The notes: generated from the sequence alone by a model not told the origin. A stretch of DNA of 64,000 nucleotides from Bombyx mori (GCF_030269925.1 NC_085133.1:1012001-1076000), one strand, 5' to 3'. Counted from the first letter of the stretch, positions 25,701 to 30,164 are shown. Made by a program: numbers and translations.

Positions 25701-28700
25701 CTCTGGAATGGTCCTCCCTTCACAGTGCTTTCCGAGCGCTATGACATCACATTCTTCAAAGGGGCTTGCATACATATTAATAGTTGCTATGGGGGGGACA
25801 TTTGTGGTCCCTAAACTGTTATTCCTTTTTTTTTTGAGCCCAGATATGGTCTCATCCCTTCACATATTAACCACCATTGTCCACCAGGTCGCGGGCAGTA
25901 CGGCGTGGTTTACGCCGTCCGCGGCAGCTGGGGGGGCCACTCGCCGGTCGCGGTCAAGTCGGTGCTGCCCACGGACGAGCGCCATTACCACGAGCTGGCC
26001 ATGGAATTCTTTTATACTAGGTGCTGGTCATTTTCATGATTTACTTACAGCGGCGTTACGAATTGCTGACGGATTCTCTACCAGTCGAGGGTGCTGTATA
26101 GAGAGCTGTGGGAGCACTGTGGTCTGCCCGCAGTTTTGTCCACGTGGGTGAAGTCCTATGCCTAGCAGTGGGATGAAAAATAACCTATGCTCTTTCCCAG
26201 AGTTCAAACTGTTTTAAGGCAGAAATATGTACATGATCTTCTTTATCTCAATTTATGATTGCAATAAGACTTTGGCGGGAACGCGAGTAGTGAAGTTGTG
26301 TGATTAGTTTTATTTAGTCTAAATAGATTTAAACCAAATGTGTAATAACGGTGATTTATTGACTGTATAGTATATTTGTGAAAGTGCACAAATGTGGGAA
26401 AATGAAACAAAGCCGATGAACTTAACTTCTCGGGATTCCCCCAAAATGTCTCATATTAATGCCATGTTTTTGATATTAATCAACTTTATATCATTTTTTC
26501 ATATAAAAAAGTTTTCATTAAAAGATAAAAGACTTGATCTAAAAGTTCTTTGTTACCAGGTCAGAATAACACTTAAAAAATGCCATATTTTTTTACTTCG
26601 CTTTTTTTATTTTATTTTTATTGCTTAGATGAATGGACGAGCTCACAGCCCACTTGGTGTTAAGTGGTTACTGGAGCCCATAGACATCTACAACGTAAAT
26701 GCGCCATCCACCTTGAGATATAAGTTCTAAGGTCTCAATTACAGTTACAACGGCTGTCCCGCCCTTCAAACCGAAACGCATTACTGCTTCACGGCTGAAT
26801 AATAGGCAAGGGCAATCAAAAAAAAAGGGTGATGTTACCTACCCGCGCGGACTCACAAGAGGTCCTACCACCAGTAATAAGTTCTCTTCCGCTATCCTGT
26901 TCCCAGGAGTATACCGGCGCACCCCCGCATAGTCCGCCTGTACGGGTCGATAGTACAGCGCCAGAGTTCTGGGCCCAGCGTGCTGCTGGTGTCCGAGAGG
27001 AAATGTCGGGATCTGCACGCGGCCGTCAGGGCGAAACTCCCCTTCTCCACTCGGATGAGGATCAGCTGCGATATCGTCGACGGTGAGTGGACCTCAAGGC
27101 CAAGAGGTCCTACCACCAGTAATAAGTCTAGAAGTGGAGACACCTGTGGTACCTAACCAGGGCTGATCCTTGTACTGTCCTCTAGGCATCCGCTACCTGC
27201 ACTCGCTGGGTCTGGTGCACCGCGACATCAAGACGAAGAACGTCCTCCTGGACGGGGCGGACCGCGCGGCGCTGTCGGACCTCGGCTTCTGCACGGCCGG
27301 CGCGCTCATGTCGGGCTCCGTGGTGGGCACGCCGGTGCACATGGCGCCCGAGCTGCTGGCCGGGGACTACCACGCCTCCGTCGACGTGTACGCTTTCGGG
27401 ATCTTGTTCTGGTGAGTCGTAGTCTGGTCTGCTGTTTATTTATTTATATTATCTATTTATATATATAAATGAATTGCTGTTCGTTAGTCTCACTAAAACT
27501 CGATAACGGCTGGACCGATTTGGCTAATTTTGGTCTTGAATTATTTGTGGAAGTCCAGAAAAGGTTTAATAGGTGAAAAAAAATTACTTGGAATTATATA
27601 AAAACAAACAATTTTGTTTTTCTTCAGATGTGTCCCCTTGATGTGTCTTTTATTTATCGATTGAGGCACTACGAAGTCTGCCGGGTCAGCTAGTAATACA
27701 ATACAAAGTCAGGCTTACAGGTTTTACCAAAACGCCTGACTCGTTAACATAAAAACATTATTGAAATTATTAAATACTATTATAATATTATGCTAAAAAT
27801 AAAATTATTCGCGCATAACGCGTACAGCCACTCAGTCAGAGGGGGTTTTCTAGGGGAGCTGAAGACACGCTTCACTGGTGGTAGGATCTCTTGTGAGTAC
27901 GCGCGGGTGGGTACCACCTTACCTATTTATGCCGTGAAGCAGTAATGCGTTTCAGTCTGAAGGGTGGGGCAGCCGTTGTAACTATACTGAGATCTTAGAA
28001 CTCATATCTCAAGGTGGGTAGCGCACTTACGTTATAGATGTCTATGGGCTCCAGTAACCACTCAACACCAGGTGGGCTGTGAGCTCGTCCACCCATTTAA
28101 GGAAAAAAAAATAACTCGTACTCTGTGTCTCATTATTAAGATAGGCAGCGGCTTGGCTCTGCCCCTGGCATTGCTGAAGTCCATGGGCGACGGTGACCAC
28201 TCACCATCAGGTGGGTCGTATGCTCGTCTGTCTACAAGGGCAATAAAAAAAAATAAAAAAAAAACTAACGCCCGGTCGTTGTCCCACAGGAATTTTTTGG
28301 CGGGAACGCGAGGAGTAAAGTTGTGTGATTTGTTTTATTTTGTCTATTTAGTGTTTCTTCAGGTTTAACTGTGTAATATTGACTGTATAGTATATCTGTG
28401 AAAGTGCACAAATGTGGGAAAATGAAACAAAGCCGCTAGACGTAACTTTTCGGGATCCTTCAAAAAGTCCACTGAAAATTTCTCAGTAAATGACCACCGT
28501 TTTACTGAGATTATATTTCATCCGATATCATCTCATTTCATTTCATTTCATCCCAATTGATGAATGTCTCAAATTAATTCAATCTTCATTTCATTCCATA
28601 TTATCATTTTTCATAAAAATAAGAATATAAATTAAAATAAGACATGACTTAAAGGTCTTTGTTGCCAGGTGTTAAAATCCCTAATAAAATAATTGTCCCA

Positions 28701-29319
28701 CAGGTACGTGTGCGCTGGTGACATAAAGCTACCGTCAGCTTTCGAAACTTTCCAAAACAAGGAACAGCTTTGGAGTAAGGTTAAAAGAGGTAAATACAAT
28801 CGCTTTTTTTTCCTTCGCGTTTTGCTTTATATAACAGCGGGGTTGTCGAGAATGATCCCGTGAGACATGAGGTCGCACCTCAATGAGCTAGAGGTGCTCA
28901 ATTTATAATTCATTATCTACAATCAATCATTGTAACTACATTGAGACCTTAAAGCTTATATCTCAAGGTTGGTGGCGCATTTACGTTGTAGATGTCTATG
29001 GGCTCCAGTAACCATTTAACCAGGTGGGCTGTGAGCTCGTCCACTCATATAAGGAATAAAAAAAAACATTTATAATCTTAGATGTGTCTGTTTGTAATAG
29101 TCTCTCTGTGTATCGGTAGGTCTGAGACCTGAACGTCTACCTCAGTTCTCGGACGAGTGCTGGGAGATCATGGAGTCGTGCTGGGCCTCCGAGCCCTCCC
29201 AGCGGGCGCTCCTCGGGGACGTGCAGAACAAGCTGGAGAGGATCTTGGAGCAGGCTCTAAAGGACGAAAAGTCTCCTGGCTACCTCGCCCCGGACGAGCC
29301 AGACCTTAACGACGACTAG
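4612..29319 (+). CDS. DSTYK: DSTYK orthologue, dual serine/threonine and tyrosine protein kinase, complete 20-exon gene
   Basis: Predicted cytosolic protein kinase of about 1,120 residues; human DSTYK is 929. Exons: 4612-4726, 5728-5888, 11124-11240, 11880-12299, 13359-13567, 14027-14130, 15188-15384, 16076-16192, 16482-16596, 17132-17340, 19984-20164, 22565-22652, 23430-23597, 24962-25091, 25348-25558, 25888-26020, 26907-27082, 27186-27411, 28704-28789, 29120-29319. Every junction is GT/AG, every phase joins, and the sum (3,363 nt) is divisible by three. Layout: N-terminal helical/G-domain-like part (1-131), long regulatory part (132-847), kinase domain from about 845. Visible kinase features: G-R-G-Q-Y-G-V-V-Y loop (848-856), V-A-V-K lysine 871, helix C glutamate 887, H-R-D-I-K (962-966), N969, D-L-G (982-984) in place of DFG as in vertebrate DSTYK, M-A-P-E (1003-1006). 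The match to human DSTYK is from memory and runs from exon 2 to the end. Family work links DSTYK to FGF/ERK signalling and cell death; the insect role is unknown to me. Start ATG 4612 follows an in-frame TGA at 4603. Confidence 0.93.
4850..5102 (+). mobile_element. Bm1-type SINE, 5' truncated
   Basis: Shares the body of the main SINE of this window: cctcttgtgagt, tttctgccgtgaa, cttatatctcaaggtggg, then gtccacccatctaagcaataaaaaa. The name Bm1 is from memory. Inside DSTYK intron 1. Confidence 0.75.
5103..5430 (+). mobile_element. LINE 3' fragment (family L1), diverged
   Basis: Same RT C-terminus as at 3567 but with frameshifts. It follows the SINE tail directly. Confidence 0.6.
5728..5888 (+). 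CDS. DSTYK: DSTYK exon 2
   Basis: Acceptor tttcgttcag, donor gtaagt. Encodes the I-V-V-L-G-S-…[11 protein letters not shown] segment that matches the human C-I-L-I-L-G-…-L-L-N-L-L-L-G stretch. Its position looks like a degenerate P-loop (Gly, then Lys-Ala), which is inference. Confidence 0.85.
5903..6335 (-). mobile_element. Bm1-type SINE, full length with tRNA-like head
   Basis: Reverse orientation. The T-run is at the left and the tRNA-like head (ggcc taaCGgataagacgtcc, B-box-like region) at the right. It starts 15 bp after the exon 2 donor of DSTYK. Confidence 0.75.
6530..6665 (-). mobile_element. 3' tail of a LINE (same family as 17825)
   Basis: Reverse complement of the sequence at 17825-17995 (aaccggcgaaacaaactcagc and atttcaacttagatgtcag). 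Confidence 0.5.
6955..6988. repeat. TTA-repeat, 3' flank of Dong-type LINE
   Basis: Imperfect ttattatta run at the 3' end of the element. Confidence 0.8.
6990..11078 (-). mobile_element. Full-length R4-clade (Dong-type) LINE in a TTA repeat
   Basis: A single long ORF (7091-10966) with roughly 100 bp of flanking sequence on each side. It is bounded on both sides by TTA repeats (6955-6988 and 11079-11110). Dong of B. mori is known to insert into TAA repeats. The element lies antisense inside DSTYK intron 2. Confidence 0.85.
7091..10966 (-). CDS. Dong-type LINE ORF: reverse transcriptase with restriction-like endonuclease, 1,291 residues
   Basis: Uninterrupted. The N-terminal 110 residues are Ser/Pro/Gly-rich. 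A Trp/basic segment near 120-190 ([14 protein letters not shown]) may bind DNA. The RT domain has Y-R-P-I-T near 600, D-Y-K-K-A-F-D near 680, Q-G-D-S-L-S-P and Y-M-D-D near 787, so the catalytic aspartates are kept. The C-terminal part has the C-x2-C-x8-H-x4-C motif (1098-1115) and R-P-D (D1186) followed by D1201, the PD-D pattern of the restriction-like endonuclease of R2/R4-type LINEs. There is one ORF and no APE domain, as expected of this group. The TTA-repeat target points to the Dong lineage. Because the frame is intact the copy may be recent or active; activity cannot be judged from sequence. The ATG at 10966 gives M-E-T-R-L-K. Confidence 0.9.
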   Translation of the reverse strand: METRLKRKLRGPLPGGDRRGTPGAGAGCSSIGSVSGGELSRRAPAGDLQPENATAANRNPDVESRSNSPCEPYSPSTGSYNPSVQSSPSSSGHRGSPTSTMDVAQGANAFLPASTKAGKTRVRMKWSREVNLFIMRTYYYVTKLETDLTIYRKKLHEHFSLKYPNVNISQQRISDQKRAIERNKLLSQETLDRLKEEVRKQLEDEQTNNVENEKLNSETYSHEYTTLTPQTILTKKTQQHTNIISSTQTSHSSTQTESITLLLENEVDILNTNPTEGATQTQEVKDKFETNLTMYSGMDPKARPPLPKLKYSSKLNELIRLFNNDILVDYISPDTQLSDVHTLTYCTAVTISEQLKYKIIAKEGNARCKKNFKPPWQQRLEKDIAKLRADIGKLTQYINNNRSKKVVQSVEQIFKNTKIHTSHENGNKKSQEFLDTLKQKLALKAHRLKRYNKSQKRKNENTIFLTNEKLFYRNLMKPKTDRDNSNIDIPTAEQLEMYWARLWENSAKHNDKANWIIEEKERWDTMEEMQFDDVTEEEITTITARLHNWKSPGIDKIHNFWFKKLICLHKTIAKNLTDIISGNQSIPEFIATGITYMIPKGDYSIEASQYRPITCLPTIYKILTTVITKKINSHIEHNNILDEEQKGCRRGHMGCKEQLIIDSTIMKHATTKNRNLHCTYIDYKKAFDSIPHSWLIQVLEIYKINPIIISFLRNIMTHWQTTLKLKNPHNFVTTRQIAIKKGIYQGDSLSPLWFCLALNPLSHQLHNDRAGYRIKQQDNTETIISHLIYMDDIKLYAKNDKEMKKLIDTTTIFSNDISMQFGLDKCKTVHIIKGKVQPGDYTIDDTNTITAMESSDLYKYLGFQQLKGLDHITIKQSLTSEYKKRINAICKTKLSGKHLIKALNTYAIPILTYSFGIIKWSKTDIEQIERITRTTLTKHNNLHPKSAIERLTIKRQDGGRGLIDIWHLWRKQIHSLKTFFYIKSDLSEIHRAIAQNDNNYTPLNLKQKELIDNTENLRNRNPQKDMEENWKKKALHGRHPHDLSQSHIDSKASNMWLKTGSLFPETEGFLIAIQDQVINTKNYRKYIIKDPTIRDDKCRKCNTQPETIQHITGACSTLTQTDYTHRHNQLANIIHQQLALKHKLIENTNTPYYNYKPQTVLENDSCKLYYDRAILTDRTIHYNRPDITLQDKNNKVTYIIDIAVPNTHNIQKTFTEKMTKYTELKEEIVRIWKQKKVYIAPIIISTTGVVPNHIHNSLKLLDLKDNIFISLQKAAILNTCRIVRKFLQLEE
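11079..11110. repeat. TTA-repeat, 5' flank of Dong-type LINE
   Basis: Imperfect ttattatta run that now forms the pyrimidine-rich stretch just before the DSTYK exon 3 acceptor. Confidence 0.8.
11124..11240 (+). CDS. DSTYK: DSTYK exon 3
   Basis: 39 codons, phase 0 at both ends. Acceptor tcgggcag, donor gtaagt. Reads [11 protein letters not shown]… and …R-P-W-E-T-L-P, matching the human L-R-F-T-Y-G-T-Q-T segment. The acceptor lies 13 bp after the TTA repeat that bounds the Dong-type LINE. Confidence 0.9.
11403..11705 (-). mobile_element. Bm1-type SINE, with a short inverted fragment at its right end
   Basis: 11403-11645 is a reverse-oriented SINE body without the tRNA-like head. 11660-11705 repeats the tggtagaacctcttgtgagt part in forward orientation, giving a small hairpin. 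Confidence 0.7.
11880..12299 (+). CDS. DSTYK: DSTYK exon 4 (largest)
   Basis: 140 codons, phase 0 at both ends. Acceptor aatttccag, donor gtgagt. Starts D-L-L-R-R-D-N. The end has an Arg/Glu-rich S-E-R-E-R-E-K run encoded by a purine repeat. Confidence 0.9.
12300..13039. other. DSTYK intron 4, mostly unrecognised
   Basis: AT-rich, with a very diverged SINE-like stretch near 12770-12860. No exon-like segment was found and phases need none. Confidence 0.5.
13040..13262 (-). mobile_element. LINE 3' fragment (family L1)
   Basis: Reverse orientation: ccttgtaggcagacgagcat at the left, RT C-terminus at the right. It ends 97 bp before the exon 5 acceptor. Confidence 0.65.
13359..13567 (+). CDS. DSTYK: DSTYK exon 5
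   Basis: 69 codons plus two bases. Acceptor cttccag, donor gtgacc (weak). Starts N-C-L-D-L-H-Q-I. Contains a GC-rich Gly/Arg insertion ([10 protein letters not shown]) that probably forms a loop. The frame would hit TGA two bases after the donor. Confidence 0.88.
13596..13828 (+). mobile_element. Bm1-type SINE, 5' truncated
   Basis: SINE body with tail atctgaacaataaaaaaaag, 28 bp after the exon 5 donor. Confidence 0.75.
14027..14130 (+). CDS. DSTYK: DSTYK exon 6
   Basis: 104 nt, enters in phase 2 and leaves in phase 1. Acceptor gtgcttttaag, donor gtaagt. Reads N-N-N-G-S-P-T-S-K to D-Q-W-E-L-M. Confidence 0.85.
14245..14546. mobile_element. Probable fold-back DNA element
   Basis: Imperfect inverted ends: gaacgaaattcctta (14245) and aaggaacttcgttcc (14532). 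No coding capacity. It contains two CCAAT-like attggtc/gaccaat motifs. Confidence 0.4.
14722..15165 (-). mobile_element. Bm1-type SINE, full length
   Basis: T-run at the left, body, then the tRNA-like head with ggattcgaaca and ggccacgacgactt at the right. It ends about 20 bp before exon 7 of DSTYK. Confidence 0.78.
15188..15384 (+). CDS. DSTYK: DSTYK exon 7
   Basis: 197 nt. Acceptor ttcccacag, donor gtcggt. Very GC-rich, with a Gly/Ala/Arg low-complexity insertion in the middle, then an amphipathic helix ([12 protein letters not shown]). The insertion is one reason this protein is longer than the human one. Confidence 0.85.
15462..15850 (-). mobile_element. Two pieces of the GGCGGG SINE-like family
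   Basis: 15462-15692 is the 5' half (ending cgttcccgccaaaaa) and 15703-15850 the 3' half (starting ttttaagggattta). Compare the fuller copy at 28291. DSTYK intron 7. Confidence 0.6.
15857..15950 (-). mobile_element. Helitron fragment
   Basis: Contains gcgcaattttcgtaaaaagg and a cacgtatta end, identical in type to the Helitron at 22141. Confidence 0.55.
16076..16192 (+). CDS. DSTYK: DSTYK exon 8
   Basis: 39 codons, phase 0 at both ends. Acceptor gtattgcag, donor gtgagg. The segment [15 protein letters not shown] aligns with human D-M-Q-R-D-L-Q-I-T-P-K-R-L-E-Y, one of the best diagnostic stretches. Confidence 0.93.
16214..16300 (+). mobile_element. Bm1-type SINE fragment
   Basis: Short central part of the SINE, starting 22 bp after the exon 8 donor. 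Confidence 0.6.
16482..16596 (+). CDS. DSTYK: DSTYK exon 9
   Basis: 38 codons plus one base. Acceptor actccacag, donor gtaagt. Helical, charged (…[12 protein letters not shown]…), matching the human segment after N-E-L-Y-E. Confidence 0.9.
16640..17035 (+). mobile_element. LINE 3' fragment (family L1)
   Basis: The ORF is open from 16645 to 17004 and encodes the RT C-terminus (…[11 protein letters not shown]…). It carries more of the ORF than the copy at 3567. DSTYK intron 9. Confidence 0.7.
17132..17340 (+). CDS. DSTYK: DSTYK exon 10
   Basis: 209 nt. Acceptor gtccgcag, donor gtcagt. Ser/Pro/Asp/Tyr-rich, probably a flexible linker ([12 protein letters not shown]… then [10 protein letters not shown]). 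Tyr residues in an acidic setting are possible phosphorylation sites; that is inference. Confidence 0.88.
17372..17560 (+). mobile_element. Bm1-type SINE, truncated
   Basis: SINE body starting 31 bp after the exon 10 donor; its tail is degraded. Confidence 0.65.
17825..19490 (-). mobile_element. Jockey/CR1-type LINE, 5' truncated, internal deletion
   Basis: The 3' tail (caaaattcaaaatcatttat) is at 17825 and coding sequence follows from 18078 leftward. The 5' end is lost near 19490. In DSTYK intron 10. Confidence 0.75.
18078..19229 (-). pseudogene. LINE reverse transcriptase with the catalytic core deleted
   Basis: 383 open codons starting at an internal Met. The RT start is visible ([27 protein letters not shown]). 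At about residue 93 (…N-A-L-G then A-S-L-L-F-K) the sequence jumps past the D-…-A-F-D and Y-x-D-D motifs, so the enzyme is dead although the frame is open. The C-terminal part (…S-Y-G-I-L-L-W-G…Q-K-R-A-I-R) is typical of Jockey/CR1 ORF2. The frame also reads upstream of 19229 for about 85 further residues. Such in-frame internal deletions keep an ORF that gene finders may call a gene. Confidence 0.8.
19624..19914 (+). mobile_element. Helitron-like non-autonomous element ending GCCGGGTCAGCTAGT
   Basis: Begins tctagatatataaaaatgaa, contains ctggaccgatttggctaatt and ends ccgggtcagctagt. It is close in sequence to the copy at 27452. Confidence 0.65.
19984..20164 (+). CDS. DSTYK: DSTYK exon 11
   Basis: 60 codons plus one base. 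Acceptor cacccgcag, donor gtaagc. Linker-like, Ser/Thr/Asn-rich, starting [10 protein letters not shown]. Confidence 0.88.
20246..20410 (-). mobile_element. Bm1-type SINE, internally deleted
   Basis: T-run and tail part (20246-20375) are joined directly to the end of the tRNA-like head (ggccacgacgacttc). Confidence 0.65.
20593..21225. mobile_element. Non-autonomous DNA transposon with inverted ends and TA target duplication
   Basis: Left end tagtcggattttttattaga and right end tctaattaaaaatccgacta are near-perfect inverted repeats of about 28 bp, each flanked by TA. No ORF. A TA duplication suggests the Tc1/mariner or a similar superfamily. DSTYK intron 11. Confidence 0.65.
21312..21768 (+). 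mobile_element. Bm1-type SINE, full length
   Basis: tRNA-like head (gtggcctaaaggataagacg … ggtgttcgaatccc), body, tail aagcaataaaaataaaa. The head has recognisable A- and B-box positions for RNA polymerase III. Confidence 0.8.
22141..22545 (-). mobile_element. Helitron (non-autonomous), nearly complete
   Basis: Reverse orientation: the 3' end CTAGT reads as actagaggtcccgcagtagt at the left; the 5' side contains gcgcaattttcgtaaaaagg and an aagtttttgca end. Other copies are at 40917, 43559 and 44769. It belongs to a type common in Lepidoptera. Confidence 0.7.
22565..22652 (+). CDS. DSTYK: DSTYK exon 12
   Basis: 88 nt. Acceptor atttatag, donor gtgagt. [16 protein letters not shown] aligns with human S-V-D-Y-L-R-E-S-F-V-G-T-L-E-R. 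The helicase-less Helitron at 22141 ends about 20 bp upstream, so little of the old intron remains before the acceptor. Confidence 0.9.
23035..23368 (+). mobile_element. LINE 3' UTR fragment (family L2, cgccggatcttctcagtgggt)
   Basis: GC-rich block with gagcttctcgccggatctt and ending ggctaccagtgaatagacagg. The same family occurs at 35425, 40440, 46000, 46325, 48868, 49440, 55220 and their duplicates. Probably an R1-type or Jockey-type LINE tail; the name is unknown. Confidence 0.55.
23430..23597 (+). CDS. DSTYK: DSTYK exon 13
   Basis: 168 nt. Acceptor ttatttcag, donor gtgagc. Begins C-L-E-S-L-E-S-S (human C-L-Q-S-L-E-K-S) and continues as a helical segment. Confidence 0.9.
23697..23972 (+). 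mobile_element. Helitron-like repeat
   Basis: Starts tctatactaatatgataaag, contains tcaggaactcctggtccgat and ends cgggcaaaagctagta. Confidence 0.6.
23985..24233 (-). mobile_element. Bm1-type SINE, head missing
   Basis: T-run, tail and body in reverse orientation, ending tcctaccaccagtaaa. Confidence 0.72.
24495..24935 (+). mobile_element. Helitron-like repeat with 3' end cgggtcgctagt, split by a tRNA-derived SINE
   Basis: Starts near ccctactatgtatgcctaaa and ends gaagcgagggcgggtcgctagt 27 bp before the exon 14 acceptor of DSTYK. The SINE at 24626-24850 lies inside it. Confidence 0.6.
24626..24850 (-). mobile_element. tRNA-derived SINE (second family)
   Basis: Minus strand: the head has an A-box-like tggtgtagtggt and a B-box ggttcgaatcc, followed by a body ending ttaacgtggcgtgatt. 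Copies at 30645, 54666 and 62364. The tRNA part folds poorly without its own acceptor end and is not a functional tRNA gene. Confidence 0.75.
24962..25091 (+). CDS. DSTYK: DSTYK exon 14
   Basis: 130 nt. Acceptor aaatcgtgtag, donor gtcagt. Reads [10 protein letters not shown]… to R-L-A-R-L-I-S-T-Q, aligned with human S-K-L-A-K-S-I-C-S-Q. Confidence 0.88.
25190..25266 (-). mobile_element. Bm1-type SINE fragment
   Basis: Short piece gcattactgcttcacggcag to tcccagtaaaa, 100 bp after exon 14. Confidence 0.5.
25348..25558 (+). CDS. DSTYK: DSTYK exon 15
   Basis: 211 nt. Acceptor tgctcacag, donor gtaagt. [15 protein letters not shown] matches human R-K-D-H-A-P-R-L-A-R-L-S-L-E-S. Ends at the first Gly of the kinase glycine loop. 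Confidence 0.93.
25610..25790 (+). mobile_element. LINE 3' fragment (family L1), strongly diverged
   Basis: Keeps cttttccagag/gccacgta/ctttccgagcgctatgaca landmarks of the L1 copies. DSTYK intron 15. Confidence 0.45.
25888..26020 (+). CDS. DSTYK: DSTYK exon 16 (ATP-binding loop and lysine)
   Basis: 133 nt. Acceptor gtccaccag, donor gtgctg (non-consensus beyond GT). Carries G-R-G-Q-Y-G-V-V-Y, the V-A-V-K lysine and helix C E-L-A-M-E-F. Confidence 0.93.
26240..26575 (+). mobile_element. GGCGGG SINE-like element, diverged and internally deleted
   Basis: tttggcgggaacgcgagtag at the left, cacaaatgtgggaaaatgaa in the middle, ttgttaccaggtcag at the right. Confidence 0.6.
26598..26880 (-). mobile_element. 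Bm1-type SINE, head missing
   Basis: Reverse-oriented tail and body with a short insertion of A residues near 26820. It ends 27 bp before the exon 17 acceptor. Confidence 0.72.
26907..27082 (+). CDS. DSTYK: DSTYK exon 17 (kinase N-lobe to C-lobe)
   Basis: 176 nt. Acceptor tgttcccag, donor gtgagt. Contains [10 protein letters not shown] and the hinge region [12 protein letters not shown]. Confidence 0.92.
27186..27411 (+). CDS. DSTYK: DSTYK exon 18 (catalytic and activation loops)
   Basis: 226 nt. Acceptor tgtcctctag, donor gtgagt. Contains [21 protein letters not shown] and D-V-Y-A-F-G. All residues needed for catalysis are present. Confidence 0.95.
27452..27694 (+). mobile_element. Helitron-like non-autonomous element ending GCCGGGTCAGCTAGT
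   Basis: Close match to the copy at 19624, starting 41 bp after the exon 18 donor. Confidence 0.65.
27872..28110 (+). mobile_element. Bm1-type SINE, head missing
   Basis: Body from ctggtggtaggatctcttgt to the A-rich tail. Confidence 0.72.
28140..28262 (+). mobile_element. LINE 3' UTR fragment (family L1)
   Basis: ggcagcggcttggctctgcc to tctgtctacaagggcaataa plus an A-rich tail. Confidence 0.6.
28279..28290 (+). repeat. Left half of a 12-bp target-site duplication carrying a splice acceptor
   Basis: ttgtcccacagg, identical to 28693-28704, which spans the real exon 19 acceptor. Confidence 0.9.
28291..28692 (+). mobile_element. GGCGGG SINE-like element, near-complete reference copy
   Basis: 402 bp: starts aattttttggcgggaacgcg, contains gtgaaagtgcacaaatgtgg and a tcatttcatttcatttca tract, ends gttaaaatccctaataaaat. 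The exact 12-bp target duplication and A-rich right end indicate retroposition. No tRNA-like head is seen; the origin of the left part is unknown. Confidence 0.8.
28693..28704 (+). repeat. Right half of the 12-bp target-site duplication, containing the exon 19 acceptor
   Basis: ttgtcccacagg; the last G is the first base of exon 19. Confidence 0.9.
28704..28789 (+). CDS. DSTYK: DSTYK exon 19
   Basis: 86 nt, donor gtaaat. Its acceptor ttgtcccacag is one half of a 12-bp target-site duplication; the other half, with the same acceptor, lies at 28279-28290 on the far side of a SINE-like insertion. Confidence 0.92.
28925..29065 (+). mobile_element. Bm1-type SINE tail fragment
   Basis: actacattgagaccttaaag to the A-rich tail, DSTYK intron 19. 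Confidence 0.6.
29120..29319 (+). CDS. DSTYK: DSTYK exon 20 (stop codon)
   Basis: 200 nt ending in TAG at 29317. Acceptor tatcggtag. [14 protein letters not shown] matches human A-R-P-E-R-L-P-V-F-D-E-E-C-W, followed by an acidic tail. Confidence 0.93.
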
Positions 29320-29520
29320 TGGAACCATATCCTCAGTGTGATGAGGCAGGAGTTGCCAGACATACACATCTTTGTCTATTTGGAGCACCAGTCAAAACAG
29401 CTGAACCGGTTTCAAAGATCTTACACGCCTGAAGTTTAGGGGACTGATGTTTGTTAACGCCAAACTACTCTACGCATTTTGATGGAAATCTATACATATA
29501 AATAAAATTGGAGTGTCTGC
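29320..29520 (+). terminator. DSTYK: DSTYK 3' UTR with candidate poly(A) signal at 29501
   Basis: AATAAA at 29501-29506, about 180 bp after the stop. The signal sits at the start of a Helitron-like repeat (tatacatataaataaaattgg), so it may have been supplied by the insertion, or it may belong only to the repeat. Confidence 0.45.
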
Positions 29521-29858
29521 TTGTAATATTGAAATAACCGTTTTTTACTACATGCATATGAATATATATATACAGTAGGTGCATACATCAAAATCACATT
29601 TTTTTACAATTCTTGTCTGTCTGTCTGCCTGTCTGTTTCTTCCGGCTAACCTCTGGAACGGCTGGACCGATTTCGACGAGACTTTCACTGATAGGTAGCT
29701 GATGATATAAGGAGTAACTTGGGCTACTTTTTTTAGACTAGCTTCGCCCCGCGGCTTCACCCGCGATACGACAATAACCGCGGGTAACATCGCGGGACTC
29801 AGCTAGTCAATAATAAAATTTAATGTTTCCGAAGCGAAGCGAGGGCGGGTCGCTAGTA
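29490..29858 (+). mobile_element. Helitron-like repeat with 3' end cgggtcgctagt
   Basis: Starts ctatacatataaataaaatt, contains ggaacggctggaccgatttc and ends gcgagggcgggtcgctagt. A related inverted copy is at 34887. Confidence 0.6.
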
Positions 29859-30164
29859 TACAATATACTCAGTTAGGGCTATATTTCGACACCATGGTGA
29901 CGCAAATCAGTCGCCCCACTGGTATCCGTAAGCTACCATATTAGACACTATACAGACACCAGGGTCGCCACACCATACTGCAACAGTATCAATAATGGAC
30001 TGTCACTGACGGTCGGACTAATGGCTTAGTGAGTGAGACACCATACAGCGCTATAGTAATTAGTGGTGGCGCAACCAGTATCATTCTGGGCTACCGTCAG
30101 AGCTGGTCGCCCCACCAAATTGGTCGCGCAACCAAACGGACACCAGGCGAGTAACTCTCTCTTT
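29859..30164. other. Unclassified sequence with a recurring tcgcc(c)caccaa-like motif
   Basis: cagtcgccccactgg, gggtcgccacacc, ggtggcgcaacc, ggtcgccccacc and ggtcgcgcaacc occur within 260 bp, in both orientations. No ORF. Confidence 0.4.
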
